64,000 nt of DNA from Crocosphaera chwakensis CCY0110 (GTDB taxonomy: Bacteria; Cyanobacteriota; Cyanobacteriia; Cyanobacteriales; Microcystaceae): the NCBI RefSeq assembly GCF_000169335.1, contig NZ_AAXW01000020.1, positions 17,956 to 81,955 of the forward strand, written 5' to 3'. The position numbers were made by a program, and so were the translations under genes. Positions 14,324 through 23,683 of this stretch are shown here, piece after piece. Position 1 is the stretch's first letter. The number at the start of each line of letters is the position of its first letter. The notes beneath the pieces are model-generated. The model saw only the letters and a program-made list of their open reading frames with translations. It did not search any database and had not been told where the DNA came from.

Positions 14324-15937
14324 TTAACCTTGAGGGGTTAAAACCCCTTGAGAAGAATTTTCTTTACTTTCCTCTTGAATCGATCCATAGAGCCGATTTA
14401 ACGCGCTAATATAGGCACGAGCCGAAGCGGTGATAATGTCTGTGTTAGCTGCATAACCTGAATAGATACGACCTTCATACCGTAACCTGATGGTGACTTC
14501 TCCCATAGCATCAATACCTGCGGTGACAGACTTAACGGAAAACTCGATTAACTCGTTGGGAACATTAACCACTCGGTTGATGGCCTTATACACTGCATCT
14601 ACCGGACCAGTCCCGATCGCTGCATCGGTTAATTCTTTGCCTTCAGGATTTCTTAGGGTAACAGTTGCCGTAGGAGCCGAATGATCCCCACAGGATACCT
14701 GTACTAATTCTAAACGGAACAATTCGGGAGCTTGTTGAATTTCATCGTTGACGATCGCTTCTAAGTCCCAGTCGGTGATCTCTTTTTTCTTGTCTGCAAC
14801 TTCTTTAAACCGCAGAAAGGCATTATTCAATTCAGTTTCTGAGAGTTCAAAACCTAATTCATTTAAACGAGTCCGAAAAGCATTACGGCCTGACAGTTTA
14901 CCTAATACAATTTGATTATTGGTCAACCCAATGGACTCTGCATCCATGATCTCATAGGTTAACTTATTTTTCAGTACCCCATCTTGATGAATCCCAGATT
15001 CATGAGCGAAAGCATTAGCTCCTACAATGGCTTTATTGGGCTGTACAATCATCCCCGTCAGGTTAGATACCAGGCGAGAGGTTTTGTAAATTTCTTGAGT
15101 GTTTATATTGGTTAACGGTTCGGTTGCATCCACGGAACGACCTAAGAAGGGATTAAAATATTGACGACGTACATGGAGAGCCATTACCAACTCTTCTAGG
15201 GCTGCATTGCCGGCTCTTTCTCCGATCCCGTTAATGGTGCATTCTAGCTGTCTGGCTCCATTTTTCACCGCTTCTAGGAAGTTAGCTACGGCTAAGCCAA
15301 GATCATCATGTCCATGAACAGAAATAATGGCTTGATCAATATTCGGCACATTGTCTTTAATGCCTTTAATTAAAGCCCCAAACTCACTGGGGGTGGTATA
15401 ACCAACCGTATCAGGAATATTGATCGTGGTTGCTCCGGCCGCGATCGCTGCTTCTAGCACTTGATACATAAATTCAGGATCACTACGGCCTGCATCTTCT
15501 GGGGAGAATTCCACATCATCGGTGAAGGTTTTGGCATAAGCCACCATTTCTGGTGCGATCGCTAAGACTTCTTCTCGTGTTTTTTTCAGTTTATGTTTGA
15601 GGTGGATATCTGATGTAGCGATAAAGGTATGAATACGCGACTTAAAGGCAGGTTTAAGGGCTTCTGCTGCAGTTTTGATATCGTTCTTCGTAGCCCTAGC
15701 TAAGCCACAGATAGTCGGCCCGTTTTCTGTTCCCACGGTTTGAGCAATTTTTTGAACCGCTTTAAAATCTCCTGGACTAGCGTAAGGAAATCCTGCTTCT
15801 ATGATATCGACTCCAAGTCGTGCTAATGACCGAGCAATGGTAAGTTTTTCTTCAACCGTTAAACTAGCACCTGGGGACTGTTCTCCGTCTCTGAGGGTAG
15901 TATCAAAAATGATAATGCGATCGGGTTGATTGCTCAT
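14324..15937 (-). CDS. leuA: 2-isopropylmalate synthase
   Basis: LeuA condenses acetyl-CoA with 2-oxoisovalerate, the first committed step of leucine synthesis. The protein has 537 residues. It has the DTTLRDGEQSPG entry motif with the metal-binding Asp and catalytic Arg, the HGHDDLG metal site, the GIGERAGNAALEE signature, and the C-terminal allosteric (LeuA dimer) domain from about residue 395. The length is normal for cyanobacterial LeuA. The start is ATG 15937. It stands alone. The N-terminal signature excludes citramalate and homocitrate synthases only by overall similarity, so the activity is a family assignment. Confidence 0.95.
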   Translation of the reverse strand: MSNQPDRIIIFDTTLRDGEQSPGASLTVEEKLTIARSLARLGVDIIEAGFPYASPGDFKAVQKIAQTVGTENGPTICGLARATKNDIKTAAEALKPAFKSRIHTFIATSDIHLKHKLKKTREEVLAIAPEMVAYAKTFTDDVEFSPEDAGRSDPEFMYQVLEAAIAAGATTINIPDTVGYTTPSEFGALIKGIKDNVPNIDQAIISVHGHDDLGLAVANFLEAVKNGARQLECTINGIGERAGNAALEELVMALHVRRQYFNPFLGRSVDATEPLTNINTQEIYKTSRLVSNLTGMIVQPNKAIVGANAFAHESGIHQDGVLKNKLTYEIMDAESIGLTNNQIVLGKLSGRNAFRTRLNELGFELSETELNNAFLRFKEVADKKKEITDWDLEAIVNDEIQQAPELFRLELVQVSCGDHSAPTATVTLRNPEGKELTDAAIGTGPVDAVYKAINRVVNVPNELIEFSVKSVTAGIDAMGEVTIRLRYEGRIYSGYAANTDIITASARAYISALNRLYGSIQEESKENSSQGVLTPQG

Positions 15938-16158
15938 AGGAACGACTTAAGAGAATTTCATCAAGAACACAATTTCTACTATTCAATTATATCTTAAAGT
16001 CCTAGGCTTCTACATTAAGACTATCTATTATGACTCGATTGGTTAAGTTGTAAAGTTGACATTATAGATCACACCCAATCCAGTAAAAACAGCTTATACT
16101 TAGAAATGTTACCGATATGTAACAAATTGCAATCTTTAACGGATTACTATCACTCACT

Positions 16159-16851
16159 ATGATTGTTTCAACTTCAACGAAACCATCGTCTCAAGATACT
16201 CAAGCGTTACAAGAAGTCTGGTCAAGACTCAACCCTCACAGTTGTCCCCATGAATATAATTTTCATATGCACACCATCTGTTCCGATGGACAATTAACCC
16301 CCGAACAACTGATTACACAAGCCACTCAAATCGGACTAAAAGGACTCGCTATTACCGATCATCATTCCGTTGAAGGTTATCAAATTGCTCAACAATGGCT
16401 TGAGAAAACTTCCCTTCAACAGCCAAAAGAAAGTTTACCTCATCTATGGACAGGAATTGAGATCACCTCTCGTTTACTCGATATCGAAGTTCATATTTTA
16501 GGCTATGGTTTTAATCCTCAACACCGAGTAATAGAACCTTATCTCTGGGGAGAGTCTCCTCAAGGAACTCAAGCTCTGGCCAGTCAGGTTATCTATGCTA
16601 TTCATCAAGCAGGGGGAATGGCAGTTTTAGCTCATCCTGAAAGATACCCTTATTCGGCGACAAAAGTAATTCCTGCAGCAGCCGATTTAGGCATTGATGG
16701 AGTTGAAGCTTTTTACGCTTATAATAACCCTAAACCTTGGAAAACTAGCCCTCGTCAAACCGAAACCGTCCTCAATCTTAGTTTTCTTTACGGACTGTAT
16801 CATACTTGTGGCACAGATACTCATGGAGTTAATTTATTGCAAAGAATATAA
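16159..16851 (+). CDS. PHP-domain metal-dependent phosphoesterase
   Basis: This 230-residue protein has the PHP metal-site motifs in order: FHMHTICSDG, ITDHHSVEG, a Glu in TGIEIT, VLAHPERYP, and CGTDTHG. It resembles the stand-alone PHP proteins related to RNase AM/YciV, which act on short RNAs or nucleotide 3',5'-bisphosphates; the substrate is not shown by sequence. The metal ligands all seem present. The start is ATG 16159. It is monocistronic and lies upstream of tRNA-Ala. Confidence 0.85.
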   Translation: MIVSTSTKPSSQDTQALQEVWSRLNPHSCPHEYNFHMHTICSDGQLTPEQLITQATQIGLKGLAITDHHSVEGYQIAQQWLEKTSLQQPKESLPHLWTGIEITSRLLDIEVHILGYGFNPQHRVIEPYLWGESPQGTQALASQVIYAIHQAGGMAVLAHPERYPYSATKVIPAAADLGIDGVEAFYAYNNPKPWKTSPRQTETVLNLSFLYGLYHTCGTDTHGVNLLQRI

Positions 16852-17030
16852 GCGATCGCAAATTAGCCCAATCTTTTATTAGAGCTAAGTCGACAACATA
16901 ATTAATTCTTTTCCCTACCCACTTGGTTCAATTATTAAACATATTTTGTTGAAGGGCTTGACGAAACATCATCAATTAAGGCATTGTAGTTAATGCGCTT
17001 TATTCCTTAAGTTCCTAATGGGACTTTTTA

Positions 17031-17103
17031 GGGGCTATAACTCAGTTGGTAGAGTGTCACAATGGCATTGTGAAAGTCAGCGGTTCGAGTCCGCTTAGCT
17101 CCA
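17031..17103 (+). tRNA. tRNA-Ala (anticodon GGC)
   Basis: This 73-base cloverleaf has acceptor GGGGCTA paired with TAGCTCC, a D-stem ACTC/GAGT, an anticodon stem TCACA/TGTGA with loop ATGGCAT, and a T-stem AGCGG/CCGCT with loop TTCGAGT. The anticodon is GGC. Positions 3 and 70 form the G-U pair that is the main identity element for alanyl-tRNA synthetase. The discriminator is A, and CCA is not encoded. Confidence 0.97.
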
Positions 17104-17114
17104 TACCTTGAGAA

Positions 17115-17789
17115 CTATCGATGAATACTACCATCAGGTAGAATAGACCCTTTGAGAATGGTTCCTGTTAATTTCACCATAATTCGATTACCTGAGCCAA
17201 CTTTTGCCCCACTCAAATCAGCCCCACTCAAATCAGCCCCACTTAAATCGGCTCCTACTAAGTTAACTTGTTGTAGATTAGCGTATCGTAAATTAGCCCG
17301 TAATAAATTGGCTCGAAACAGGTTAGCCCGAAACAGATTAGCCTTTTCTAAATTAATTTTGTGCAAAAAACTATCGCTGAGATCAGCGTAACTTAAATCT
17401 GCTTGGATTAACTTGCGTCCAGAAAGATCCTTTTCTTTCAAATTAGCCCCTTTTAAATCCGCTCCACTCCAGTCACGATAATAGGGACGTTGGGCATAGG
17501 TTTGATAATTTTGATTATAATGACTTTGGGAAGCAGAAGAATAAGTTTCTCGAGGAGACGAGACAGTTTTTGAAGGATGGGAGACTAATTGGTGAGTTTT
17601 TAGTTGTTCACGAGCATAATTAATTTCTTGTAATTTAGCCACCGCTTTAGCCAACAATCTTTCATTGTCTTTTGGTAGGCGATCGGGATGCCAAATAAAA
17701 GCCAAGTCTCGATAAGCTTGGTTAATTTCCTCAAGGGAGGCACCAACCTCTAATCCTAATACTCTATAGTATCGTTCTATCTCTTTCAT
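17115..17789 (-). CDS. J-domain / pentapeptide-repeat protein
   Basis: The N-terminal J-domain (about 5-65, ending near YAREQL) carries the HPD motif in IWHPDR, so it should stimulate an Hsp70 such as DnaK. A Ser/Gln/Tyr-rich linker follows. From about residue 115 come A(D/N)LxX pentapeptide repeats (roughly 18), forming a right-handed quadrilateral helix. The fusion is common in cyanobacteria; its client is unknown. The frame is open from TTG 17819, but ATG 17789 puts Met right before the J-domain (MKEIERYYRVLGL), so I use it. Confidence 0.9.
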   Translation of the reverse strand: MKEIERYYRVLGLEVGASLEEINQAYRDLAFIWHPDRLPKDNERLLAKAVAKLQEINYAREQLKTHQLVSHPSKTVSSPRETYSSASQSHYNQNYQTYAQRPYYRDWSGADLKGANLKEKDLSGRKLIQADLSYADLSDSFLHKINLEKANLFRANLFRANLLRANLRYANLQQVNLVGADLSGADLSGADLSGAKVGSGNRIMVKLTGTILKGSILPDGSIHR

Positions 17790-18054
17790 TACCACGCGAC
17801 TTAACGACAATGGAACCAATTTAGATAAGATGGGGCATAGTTTCTAAACTAAACTGACTCTATCTTTTAGGATAAATGCTGTTTCGGCAAATGGGGCTTA
17901 AAATATATAAAAATCTAACCATCCCTATCAACAATTTTCAAAAAGCGGACTGTTGTTTTGATCCTTTTTAACTTCTACCTCCTTTTTAACCAGCCTGTGT
18001 TATTTTTTAATTATTTCAGGGAATCATAAAATTGTACTCTTAAGGATTTGATTG

Positions 18055-18076
18055 TCTGTCACAACTATTTGACAGA
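18055..18076 (+). promoter_or_regulatory. Hairpin next to the ribosome-binding site of the HPt gene
   Basis: A perfect 7-bp stem (TCTGTCA 18055-18061, TGACAGA 18070-18076) with an 8-base loop ends a few bases before the AGGAGG ribosome-binding site. It could affect translation or be an operator-like palindrome; neither can be told from sequence. Confidence 0.4.
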
Positions 18077-18094
18077 TCACAGGAGGGAACAATT

Positions 18095-18943
18095 TTGGAT
18101 CAGCAAAAAATACTCGGTTATTTCATTGAAGAAGCCAAAGAACATCTAGAAACCCTAGAAACAGGACTTTTAGAATTGTCTAATGTGGTCGAAGATCAAG
18201 AACAACTCAATGAAATGTTTCGGGCAGCTCATTCTATTAAAGGGGGAGCAGCTATGCTAGGTTATAGTAGTATTCAAAAAATTGCTCACCGTTTAGAAGA
18301 TGCGTTTAAAATTCTCAGAGAAAATAAAATTTCTCCTGATCAAAAGTTAGAATCTCTTTTTTTAAAAGGATATGATGTTTTACAGAATTTAATTGAGAAA
18401 CTTCAAGGAACTTTTGGATTAAATCCAGAAGAAGCTGATCAAATTGTTCAAGAAACAGAACCTTTCTTTGTTGAACTTCAAGCTTATCTTAATCAAATTA
18501 TCAATCAAGATGAAAGTTCAAATGAGGAGAACGTTTCTACTCAGATTAAAGGTTTATTAACACAAATGCTATCCTTATTCCAAGAAAAAGCAAATCAGCA
18601 AAATCGCCAAAGTTTGCAACAATTATGCACTCAGTTAGGGCAAATTTTTCCTGATACTGAAAATTGGAAAACTTTAACTCAAACTGCATCAAAAGCCATT
18701 GCTAATCCTCAACATTCTTACGCAACCCTAGCTCCAGTAATTATTAAGGAATTAAAGCAAAATAGTGATTATATTGAACTGAAACAAGAAAATAAAATAA
18801 AGTGTAGTGAAGCTTTACAACAATTAGCTTCAGCCAAATTACCCTATATTTTAGTTAGTTTAGATCCTAATCATATTGCTAAGACTTTACGGAATGTCTT
18901 AAACAATCAACAATTATCTCAATTGGCTAAAGCCTTAACCTAA
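18095..18943 (+). CDS. HPt-domain phosphotransfer protein
   Basis: The 282-residue protein starts with a CheA-type HPt domain (about 1-105). The phosphorylatable His is H46 in AAHSIKGGAAMLG. The remainder is helical (about 130-282), Gln/Leu-rich and without kinase or receiver domains. The start is TTG at 18095, well supported by a strong AGGAGG ribosome-binding site about ten bases before it. It resembles the stand-alone N-terminal parts of cyanobacterial CheA/PixL-like proteins. Partners are not encoded nearby; the HPt role is secure, the pathway is not. Confidence 0.85.
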   Translation: MDQQKILGYFIEEAKEHLETLETGLLELSNVVEDQEQLNEMFRAAHSIKGGAAMLGYSSIQKIAHRLEDAFKILRENKISPDQKLESLFLKGYDVLQNLIEKLQGTFGLNPEEADQIVQETEPFFVELQAYLNQIINQDESSNEENVSTQIKGLLTQMLSLFQEKANQQNRQSLQQLCTQLGQIFPDTENWKTLTQTASKAIANPQHSYATLAPVIIKELKQNSDYIELKQENKIKCSEALQQLASAKLPYILVSLDPNHIAKTLRNVLNNQQLSQLAKALT

Positions 18944-19234
18944 ACCAAAATTTTTTCAGACTCATATCTTGCACTTTTGATAAGACTAGCTAGTGAGGAT
19001 AGGTAAGAAGATTTTATTTTGAGTTGAACTGCTTTAGGATTGACGACCAAACTCAACAATCTTTCGGCATTCCTCAAATTCTCTAGACCTACCAGACTTA
19101 CTTCAAGGAAATATTGATAGGTTTAAGGGAAGATTATTGTTAATGATGGTAGTATCAATTTAAAACTCTGACAAGTTACCCTATATAATAAAGCATAGGA
19201 TTTATTATACCGACGGCTTATATATTTTAGCAGA
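18944..19234. other. Intergenic region upstream of grpE
   Basis: This 291-base gap precedes grpE. I see AT-rich sequence and a weak TTGAGTTG/CAAACTCAA inverted repeat near 19019-19056, but no CIRCE element (the nine-base inverted repeat with nine-base spacer) and no other gene. Confidence 0.4.
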
Positions 19235-19996
19235 ATGTCTACTAAACAAAACGAACAACAACTAGAAAAAAACATAGAAACCCCTGAAGTTGAAGCAACA
19301 GAGGACACCCCTGTAACTGTTGAGACAGAAACTGTAATAGAAACAAACAGTACCGCTCCAACGGATGAACCCGTTGAAACAGAAGAAGTAGAAACGCCTA
19401 CTCCTGTCTCTGAATCTTCTCAAGCAGAGACCCCAGAGGCAACTATCACAGCCTTAACCGAACAATTAGAAGGGCTACAAAACAAACTGCAAGAACAAGC
19501 TCAACAGTACGATGTACTCAAAAACAGTCATATTCGCCTAACAGCAGAGTTCGACAACTATCGCAAACGAACAGCCAAAGAAAAACAAGATTTAGAAACT
19601 CAGGTTAAATGTAGAACCATTGGAGAACTATTATCCGTCGTGGATAACTTTGAGAGGGCGCGTAACTCCATTAATCCCAATAATGATGGAGAAGCGATTA
19701 TTCACAAAAGTTATCAAGGAGTTTACAAAAATCTAGTTGATAGTCTTAAACGGTTAGGGGTAAGTCCTATGCGTCCAGAAGGTCAACCCTTTGATCCTCT
19801 CTACCATGAAGCTATGTTACGGGAATATACCGATGAATATCCTGAAGGAACTGTCATAGAAGAATTGATGCGCGGTTATATGTTAGGAGACCAAGTCTTA
19901 CGCCATGCTATGGTTAAAGTAGCAGCCGAAAAACCTGCAGAGTCCCCCGAAAACCCCGAAACTTCTACCCCAGATCAAACTAACTCAGCCGAGTAA
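19235..19996 (+). CDS. grpE: Nucleotide exchange factor GrpE
   Basis: GrpE drives ADP release from DnaK. The 253-residue protein has an acidic, Thr/Glu-rich disordered N-terminus (about 1-75), then a long coiled coil (about 75-130), and the GrpE beta domain with the signature YEGTVIEEL-like segment (EYPEGTVIEELMRGYMLGDQVLRHAMVKVA). The start is ATG 19235. dnaK1 begins 207 bases downstream; the gap probably contains its own promoter or a processing site, as seen in some cyanobacteria. The length is typical of cyanobacterial GrpE. Confidence 0.96.
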   Translation: MSTKQNEQQLEKNIETPEVEATEDTPVTVETETVIETNSTAPTDEPVETEEVETPTPVSESSQAETPEATITALTEQLEGLQNKLQEQAQQYDVLKNSHIRLTAEFDNYRKRTAKEKQDLETQVKCRTIGELLSVVDNFERARNSINPNNDGEAIIHKSYQGVYKNLVDSLKRLGVSPMRPEGQPFDPLYHEAMLREYTDEYPEGTVIEELMRGYMLGDQVLRHAMVKVAAEKPAESPENPETSTPDQTNSAE

Positions 19997-20203
19997 ATTA
20001 AGCAATTATCCCTAAAATACTAGGGAAATTAATGGGTAAGATAAAGATCAAGGAGAGAAGTCGCAGGAACCATAGTGCTACAAGCTAGGGAATAGACAAC
20101 GATCCATTAAACTATCAAGAATAGGTTCTACTTTTGTTGTTATTCTTAAGTCTCCTGTGACTTTTAGCTGATTAATGATGAACTATTTAAGAAAACAAGT
20201 GCT

Positions 20204-22267
20204 ATGGGAAAAGTTATTGGTATTGACCTAGGAACGACAAATAGCTGTGTCGCCGTTTTAGAAGGGGGCAAACCCATAGTGATTCCTAATGCGGAGGGAG
20301 GAAGAACAACACCGAGTATTGTGGCCTTTGGTAAAGGGAATCAAAGATTAGTAGGGCAGTTAGCCAAAAGACAAGCAGTCACGAATGCCGAAAATACGAT
20401 CTACAGTATCAAACGGTTTATTGGACGGCGTTGGGACGAAACCGCAGAAGAGCGATCGCGAGTTCCCTATCAATCAGTTACAGGAAGAGATAATATGGTT
20501 AACGTGGAAATTCGGGGGCAACATTACACTGCCCAAGAAATTTCCTCAATGATTTTACAAAAATTAAAAAAAGATGCCGAAGATTATCTAGGAGAACCCG
20601 TTAGCGAAGCAGTCATTACGGTTCCTGCCTATTTTACCGATGCTCAACGACAAGCCACTAAAGATGCTGGTACCATTGCCGGGTTAGATGTACGTAGAAT
20701 TATTAATGAACCCACTGCTGCTGCTTTAGCCTACGGTTTAGATAAGCAAGACGAAGAACAATATATACTGGTGTTTGACTTAGGGGGTGGCACTTTCGAC
20801 GTTTCCATTTTACAACTGGGAAATGGAGTCTTTGAAGTTAAAGCCACCGCCGGGAATAACCATCTCGGAGGAGATGACTTTGATAACGCCATCGTACAGT
20901 GGATGGCGGACAATTTTAAACAAGAGGAAAGTATCGATCTCAGCAACGATAAAATGGCTTTGCAACGGCTCAGAGAAGCAGCCGAAAAAGCCAAAATCGA
21001 ACTTTCTAGTATGTTAACGACTTCGATTAACTTACCCTTTATTACTGCCGATGATAGTGGCCCTAAACATCTAGAAACAGAACTAACTCGCGCCCAGTTT
21101 GAAGACTTAACCAAAAATTTAGCCCAAGCTACTTTAAAACCTCTAACCCAAGCCCTCAATGATTGTGAACTTGAGGCAGAAGAATTAGAAAAAGTGGTTT
21201 TAGTGGGGGGGTCAACTCGAATGCCAGCGATTCACCGCGTCATTCAGCAAGTCTTTCCCAATAGTCAAATGGAACGTTCAATTAATCCAGATGAAGCAGT
21301 AGCGTTAGGGGCTGCCATTCAAGGAGGTGTTTTAGGGGGCGAAGTCAAAGATGTCTTATTGCTGGATGTGACCCCCCTATCTTTGGGAATTGAAACCCTA
21401 GGGGAAGTCTTTACCAAAATTATTGAACGCAACACTACTATTCCCACCAGTAAATCTCAGGTCTTTTCTACGGCAACGGATGGTCAAACCTCTGTAGAAA
21501 TCCATGTTTTACAAGGGGAACGAGCGATGGCGAGAGATAATCGTAGTTTAGGTAAATGTCTTTTAGCGGGTATTCCTCCTGCCCCTAGAGGGGTGCCACA
21601 AATTGAGGTCAGTTTTGAAATTGATGTCAATGGTATTCTAAAAGTGGCTGCCCAAGACCAAGGAACAGGGAAAGAACAGAGTATTGTCATTAGCCATACA
21701 GGAGGGTTAAAATCTGGTGAAATTGAGCGAATGCAGAAAGATGCTCATAAATATGCCGAAGAAGATCGTCGTCAAATGAAGATGATCGAAGTCAAAAATC
21801 AAGCAGACAGCTTATTTCACACCTATGAAACAACCCTTAATGAAAATAGTGAGTATATTAGTGATGAGTTAAAAGTCAAAACTAAGCAGAAGAAAGAACA
21901 ACTTGAAGCAGCGTTAACCAATTCTGGTATCAGTTTAGATAAGTTAAAAGCTTACGTAGATGAGTTTAGACAAGTTATATTAACGATGGGGACAGAAGTT
22001 TATCAACAGGGTAATATCAACGCTAATGACTTTCAAAATACCTTTGAGGCAACCTTAGGAGAACCTTTAACTACTCACGTTCCCTCACAACCACAAACTG
22101 AGTCTTCTTTTGAAAGCACAGTCTCTTATCAAACGACTGCTTCTATCGATATGGATTCTTTAGGAGAGTTTGATGATCTTGAAGATGTTGATATAGAGGA
22201 GCTAGAAGTAACTTTTAGTTTTGATGATGATGAAACTATTTCTAATGACTATGAGGCAGTAGATTAG
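20204..22267 (+). CDS. dnaK1: Hsp70 chaperone DnaK, DnaK1 type
   Basis: This is a 687-residue Hsp70. The ATPase domain (about 1-380) has GIDLGTTNSCVAV, the VFDLGGGTFDVS loop and VGGSTRMPAI. The substrate domain follows to about 510, then a helical lid, and an acidic tail (about 650-687) ending in an Asp/Glu-rich stretch rather than the EEVD-like tail. Cyanobacteria have several DnaK copies. Because the gene follows grpE as sll0057-sll0058 do in Synechocystis, and has a long variable tail, I read it as DnaK1; that part is inference from gene order. The start is ATG 20204. Confidence 0.92.
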   Translation: MGKVIGIDLGTTNSCVAVLEGGKPIVIPNAEGGRTTPSIVAFGKGNQRLVGQLAKRQAVTNAENTIYSIKRFIGRRWDETAEERSRVPYQSVTGRDNMVNVEIRGQHYTAQEISSMILQKLKKDAEDYLGEPVSEAVITVPAYFTDAQRQATKDAGTIAGLDVRRIINEPTAAALAYGLDKQDEEQYILVFDLGGGTFDVSILQLGNGVFEVKATAGNNHLGGDDFDNAIVQWMADNFKQEESIDLSNDKMALQRLREAAEKAKIELSSMLTTSINLPFITADDSGPKHLETELTRAQFEDLTKNLAQATLKPLTQALNDCELEAEELEKVVLVGGSTRMPAIHRVIQQVFPNSQMERSINPDEAVALGAAIQGGVLGGEVKDVLLLDVTPLSLGIETLGEVFTKIIERNTTIPTSKSQVFSTATDGQTSVEIHVLQGERAMARDNRSLGKCLLAGIPPAPRGVPQIEVSFEIDVNGILKVAAQDQGTGKEQSIVISHTGGLKSGEIERMQKDAHKYAEEDRRQMKMIEVKNQADSLFHTYETTLNENSEYISDELKVKTKQKKEQLEAALTNSGISLDKLKAYVDEFRQVILTMGTEVYQQGNINANDFQNTFEATLGEPLTTHVPSQPQTESSFESTVSYQTTASIDMDSLGEFDDLEDVDIEELEVTFSFDDDETISNDYEAVD

Positions 22268-22423
22268 TGATTATGGATCAATGACTCGTTATAAGATACC
22301 TTTGGAAAAGGTTTTCAGCGATTTTTTAATGGGAAAGTTCAGTTTTATATAATTGTAGATTATAAATTGACCCCTGCTTACAAACAGGAGGTTGCGATTT
22401 AAAATCTAAATGTAAATGTCAAT

Positions 22424-23518
22424 TTACATAGGTTTACGGGCAATCCAATATTTACTCACAAAATGCAGTTGAGTTTCGATCAGTTCAAACCCTGTTTTTT
22501 CTAACTTTTTTCCTATATTATCTCTAATATAATCTTGATAATAGGGTTCATGAAACATAGCAGAAAAATTATTCATCATTACTTCAAACTCAGGAGAATC
22601 TGATAATTGCATTGAATCGCAAATAATAAAAGTTCCTCCTGGTTTTGTCACCCGAAAACACTCATTAATGACTTCCTGACGGGCAAACTCAGGCAATTCA
22701 TGGAAGAGAAACACACAGGTTAATCCATGAAAGAAGTTATCTGGATAGGGTAAATCTTCTGCATTAGCTTGAGTCAGTTGGGGGAGTTTCTTCGGATTTT
22801 CTGAGAGAAGCTGGTTGGCTTTTCGCAAATAAGCAGGGGATAAGTCAACCCCAAATAAAGAGCCTTTAGAAAGGGTAGCACAAATCCCTTTTAAGGTACG
22901 TCCAGTACCACAAGCAACGTCTAACACTTTAATTTGATCAGGTGGAAGAGATGAAAATGTTTTTAAACCCTCTTTTAAAGGGGCAAGAATACGTCGACGC
23001 ATACTATCAGCTACCCCATTAAAAAGAATGTCTACTTGTAAGTCGTAGAGATTGGCTGATGAATCACTAAGATAACCATCGGTTTGATAATGAAAGTTTT
23101 GTAAATAGTAACGGGGATAGCCTTCTTTTTCGATATCCTCTGCAAAGGTTTGATATTGTTTTTGTTGTAATCTTGTCCAGATTTTGGGTAAGTCTAGCCA
23201 CATTTCAGGATAATAACGCAAGAAATCTGGTAAGAAAGTATCAAATAAAATGTCCACAGGATAAACTCCTTTTTGGGCATCTTGCCAATCGATTTCACAC
23301 AGTTTATTCCGTCTTTTTTGTAACTCTAATAATAGTTCTGGAGACAGGGGAGTTGTTAGATTTTGACGACTCGGAATGACAGTATCCGTCAAGCGATCGC
23401 TGATGGTTTTATGTGCTAGACTGAACACACTTTTACTTTGTTGGAATCCTTGATAAGCCAGCTTAGTTAACGCTTCAGAAAAGAATGATAGTAAGTCAGG
23501 ATTAGGGGTAGATTGCAT
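22424..23518 (-). CDS. Class I SAM-dependent methyltransferase (UbiE-like fold)
   Basis: The 364-residue protein has an unusual N-terminal region (about 1-190) without a known domain, followed by a methyltransferase core. Motif I is VLDVACGTGRTLKGI, with LFGVDLS as strand-2 acid, ANAEDLPYPDNFFHGLTCVF as motif II, and a VTKPGGTFIICD motif III. The FHELPEFAR segment after motif II is typical of UbiE/COQ5-like enzymes acting on lipophilic substrates. The frame opens at TTG 23524, but ATG 23518 is the better start. The substrate is unknown. The large N-terminal part may position a membrane or pigment substrate. Confidence 0.82.
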   Translation of the reverse strand: MQSTPNPDLLSFFSEALTKLAYQGFQQSKSVFSLAHKTISDRLTDTVIPSRQNLTTPLSPELLLELQKRRNKLCEIDWQDAQKGVYPVDILFDTFLPDFLRYYPEMWLDLPKIWTRLQQKQYQTFAEDIEKEGYPRYYLQNFHYQTDGYLSDSSANLYDLQVDILFNGVADSMRRRILAPLKEGLKTFSSLPPDQIKVLDVACGTGRTLKGICATLSKGSLFGVDLSPAYLRKANQLLSENPKKLPQLTQANAEDLPYPDNFFHGLTCVFLFHELPEFARQEVINECFRVTKPGGTFIICDSMQLSDSPEFEVMMNNFSAMFHEPYYQDYIRDNIGKKLEKTGFELIETQLHFVSKYWIARKPM

Positions 23519-23683
23519 TGACAACAGTTTTTAGTAACGGAAGCAAATATTAAAAAACTATTTATTAGTATATCGACTCAAAACAGTTATTTCAATATCT
23601 TTCTTTAAGGCAACGGAAAATAGGCAAAAGTCAATTAATAATTAGAATAGCATTGGGACATACTATAAGAAATATAATGATTT

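Noticed and set aside
17152..17391. Plus-strand ORF rich in SAPLK repeats
   Set aside because: It is the antisense shadow of the pentapeptide repeats of the J-domain protein.
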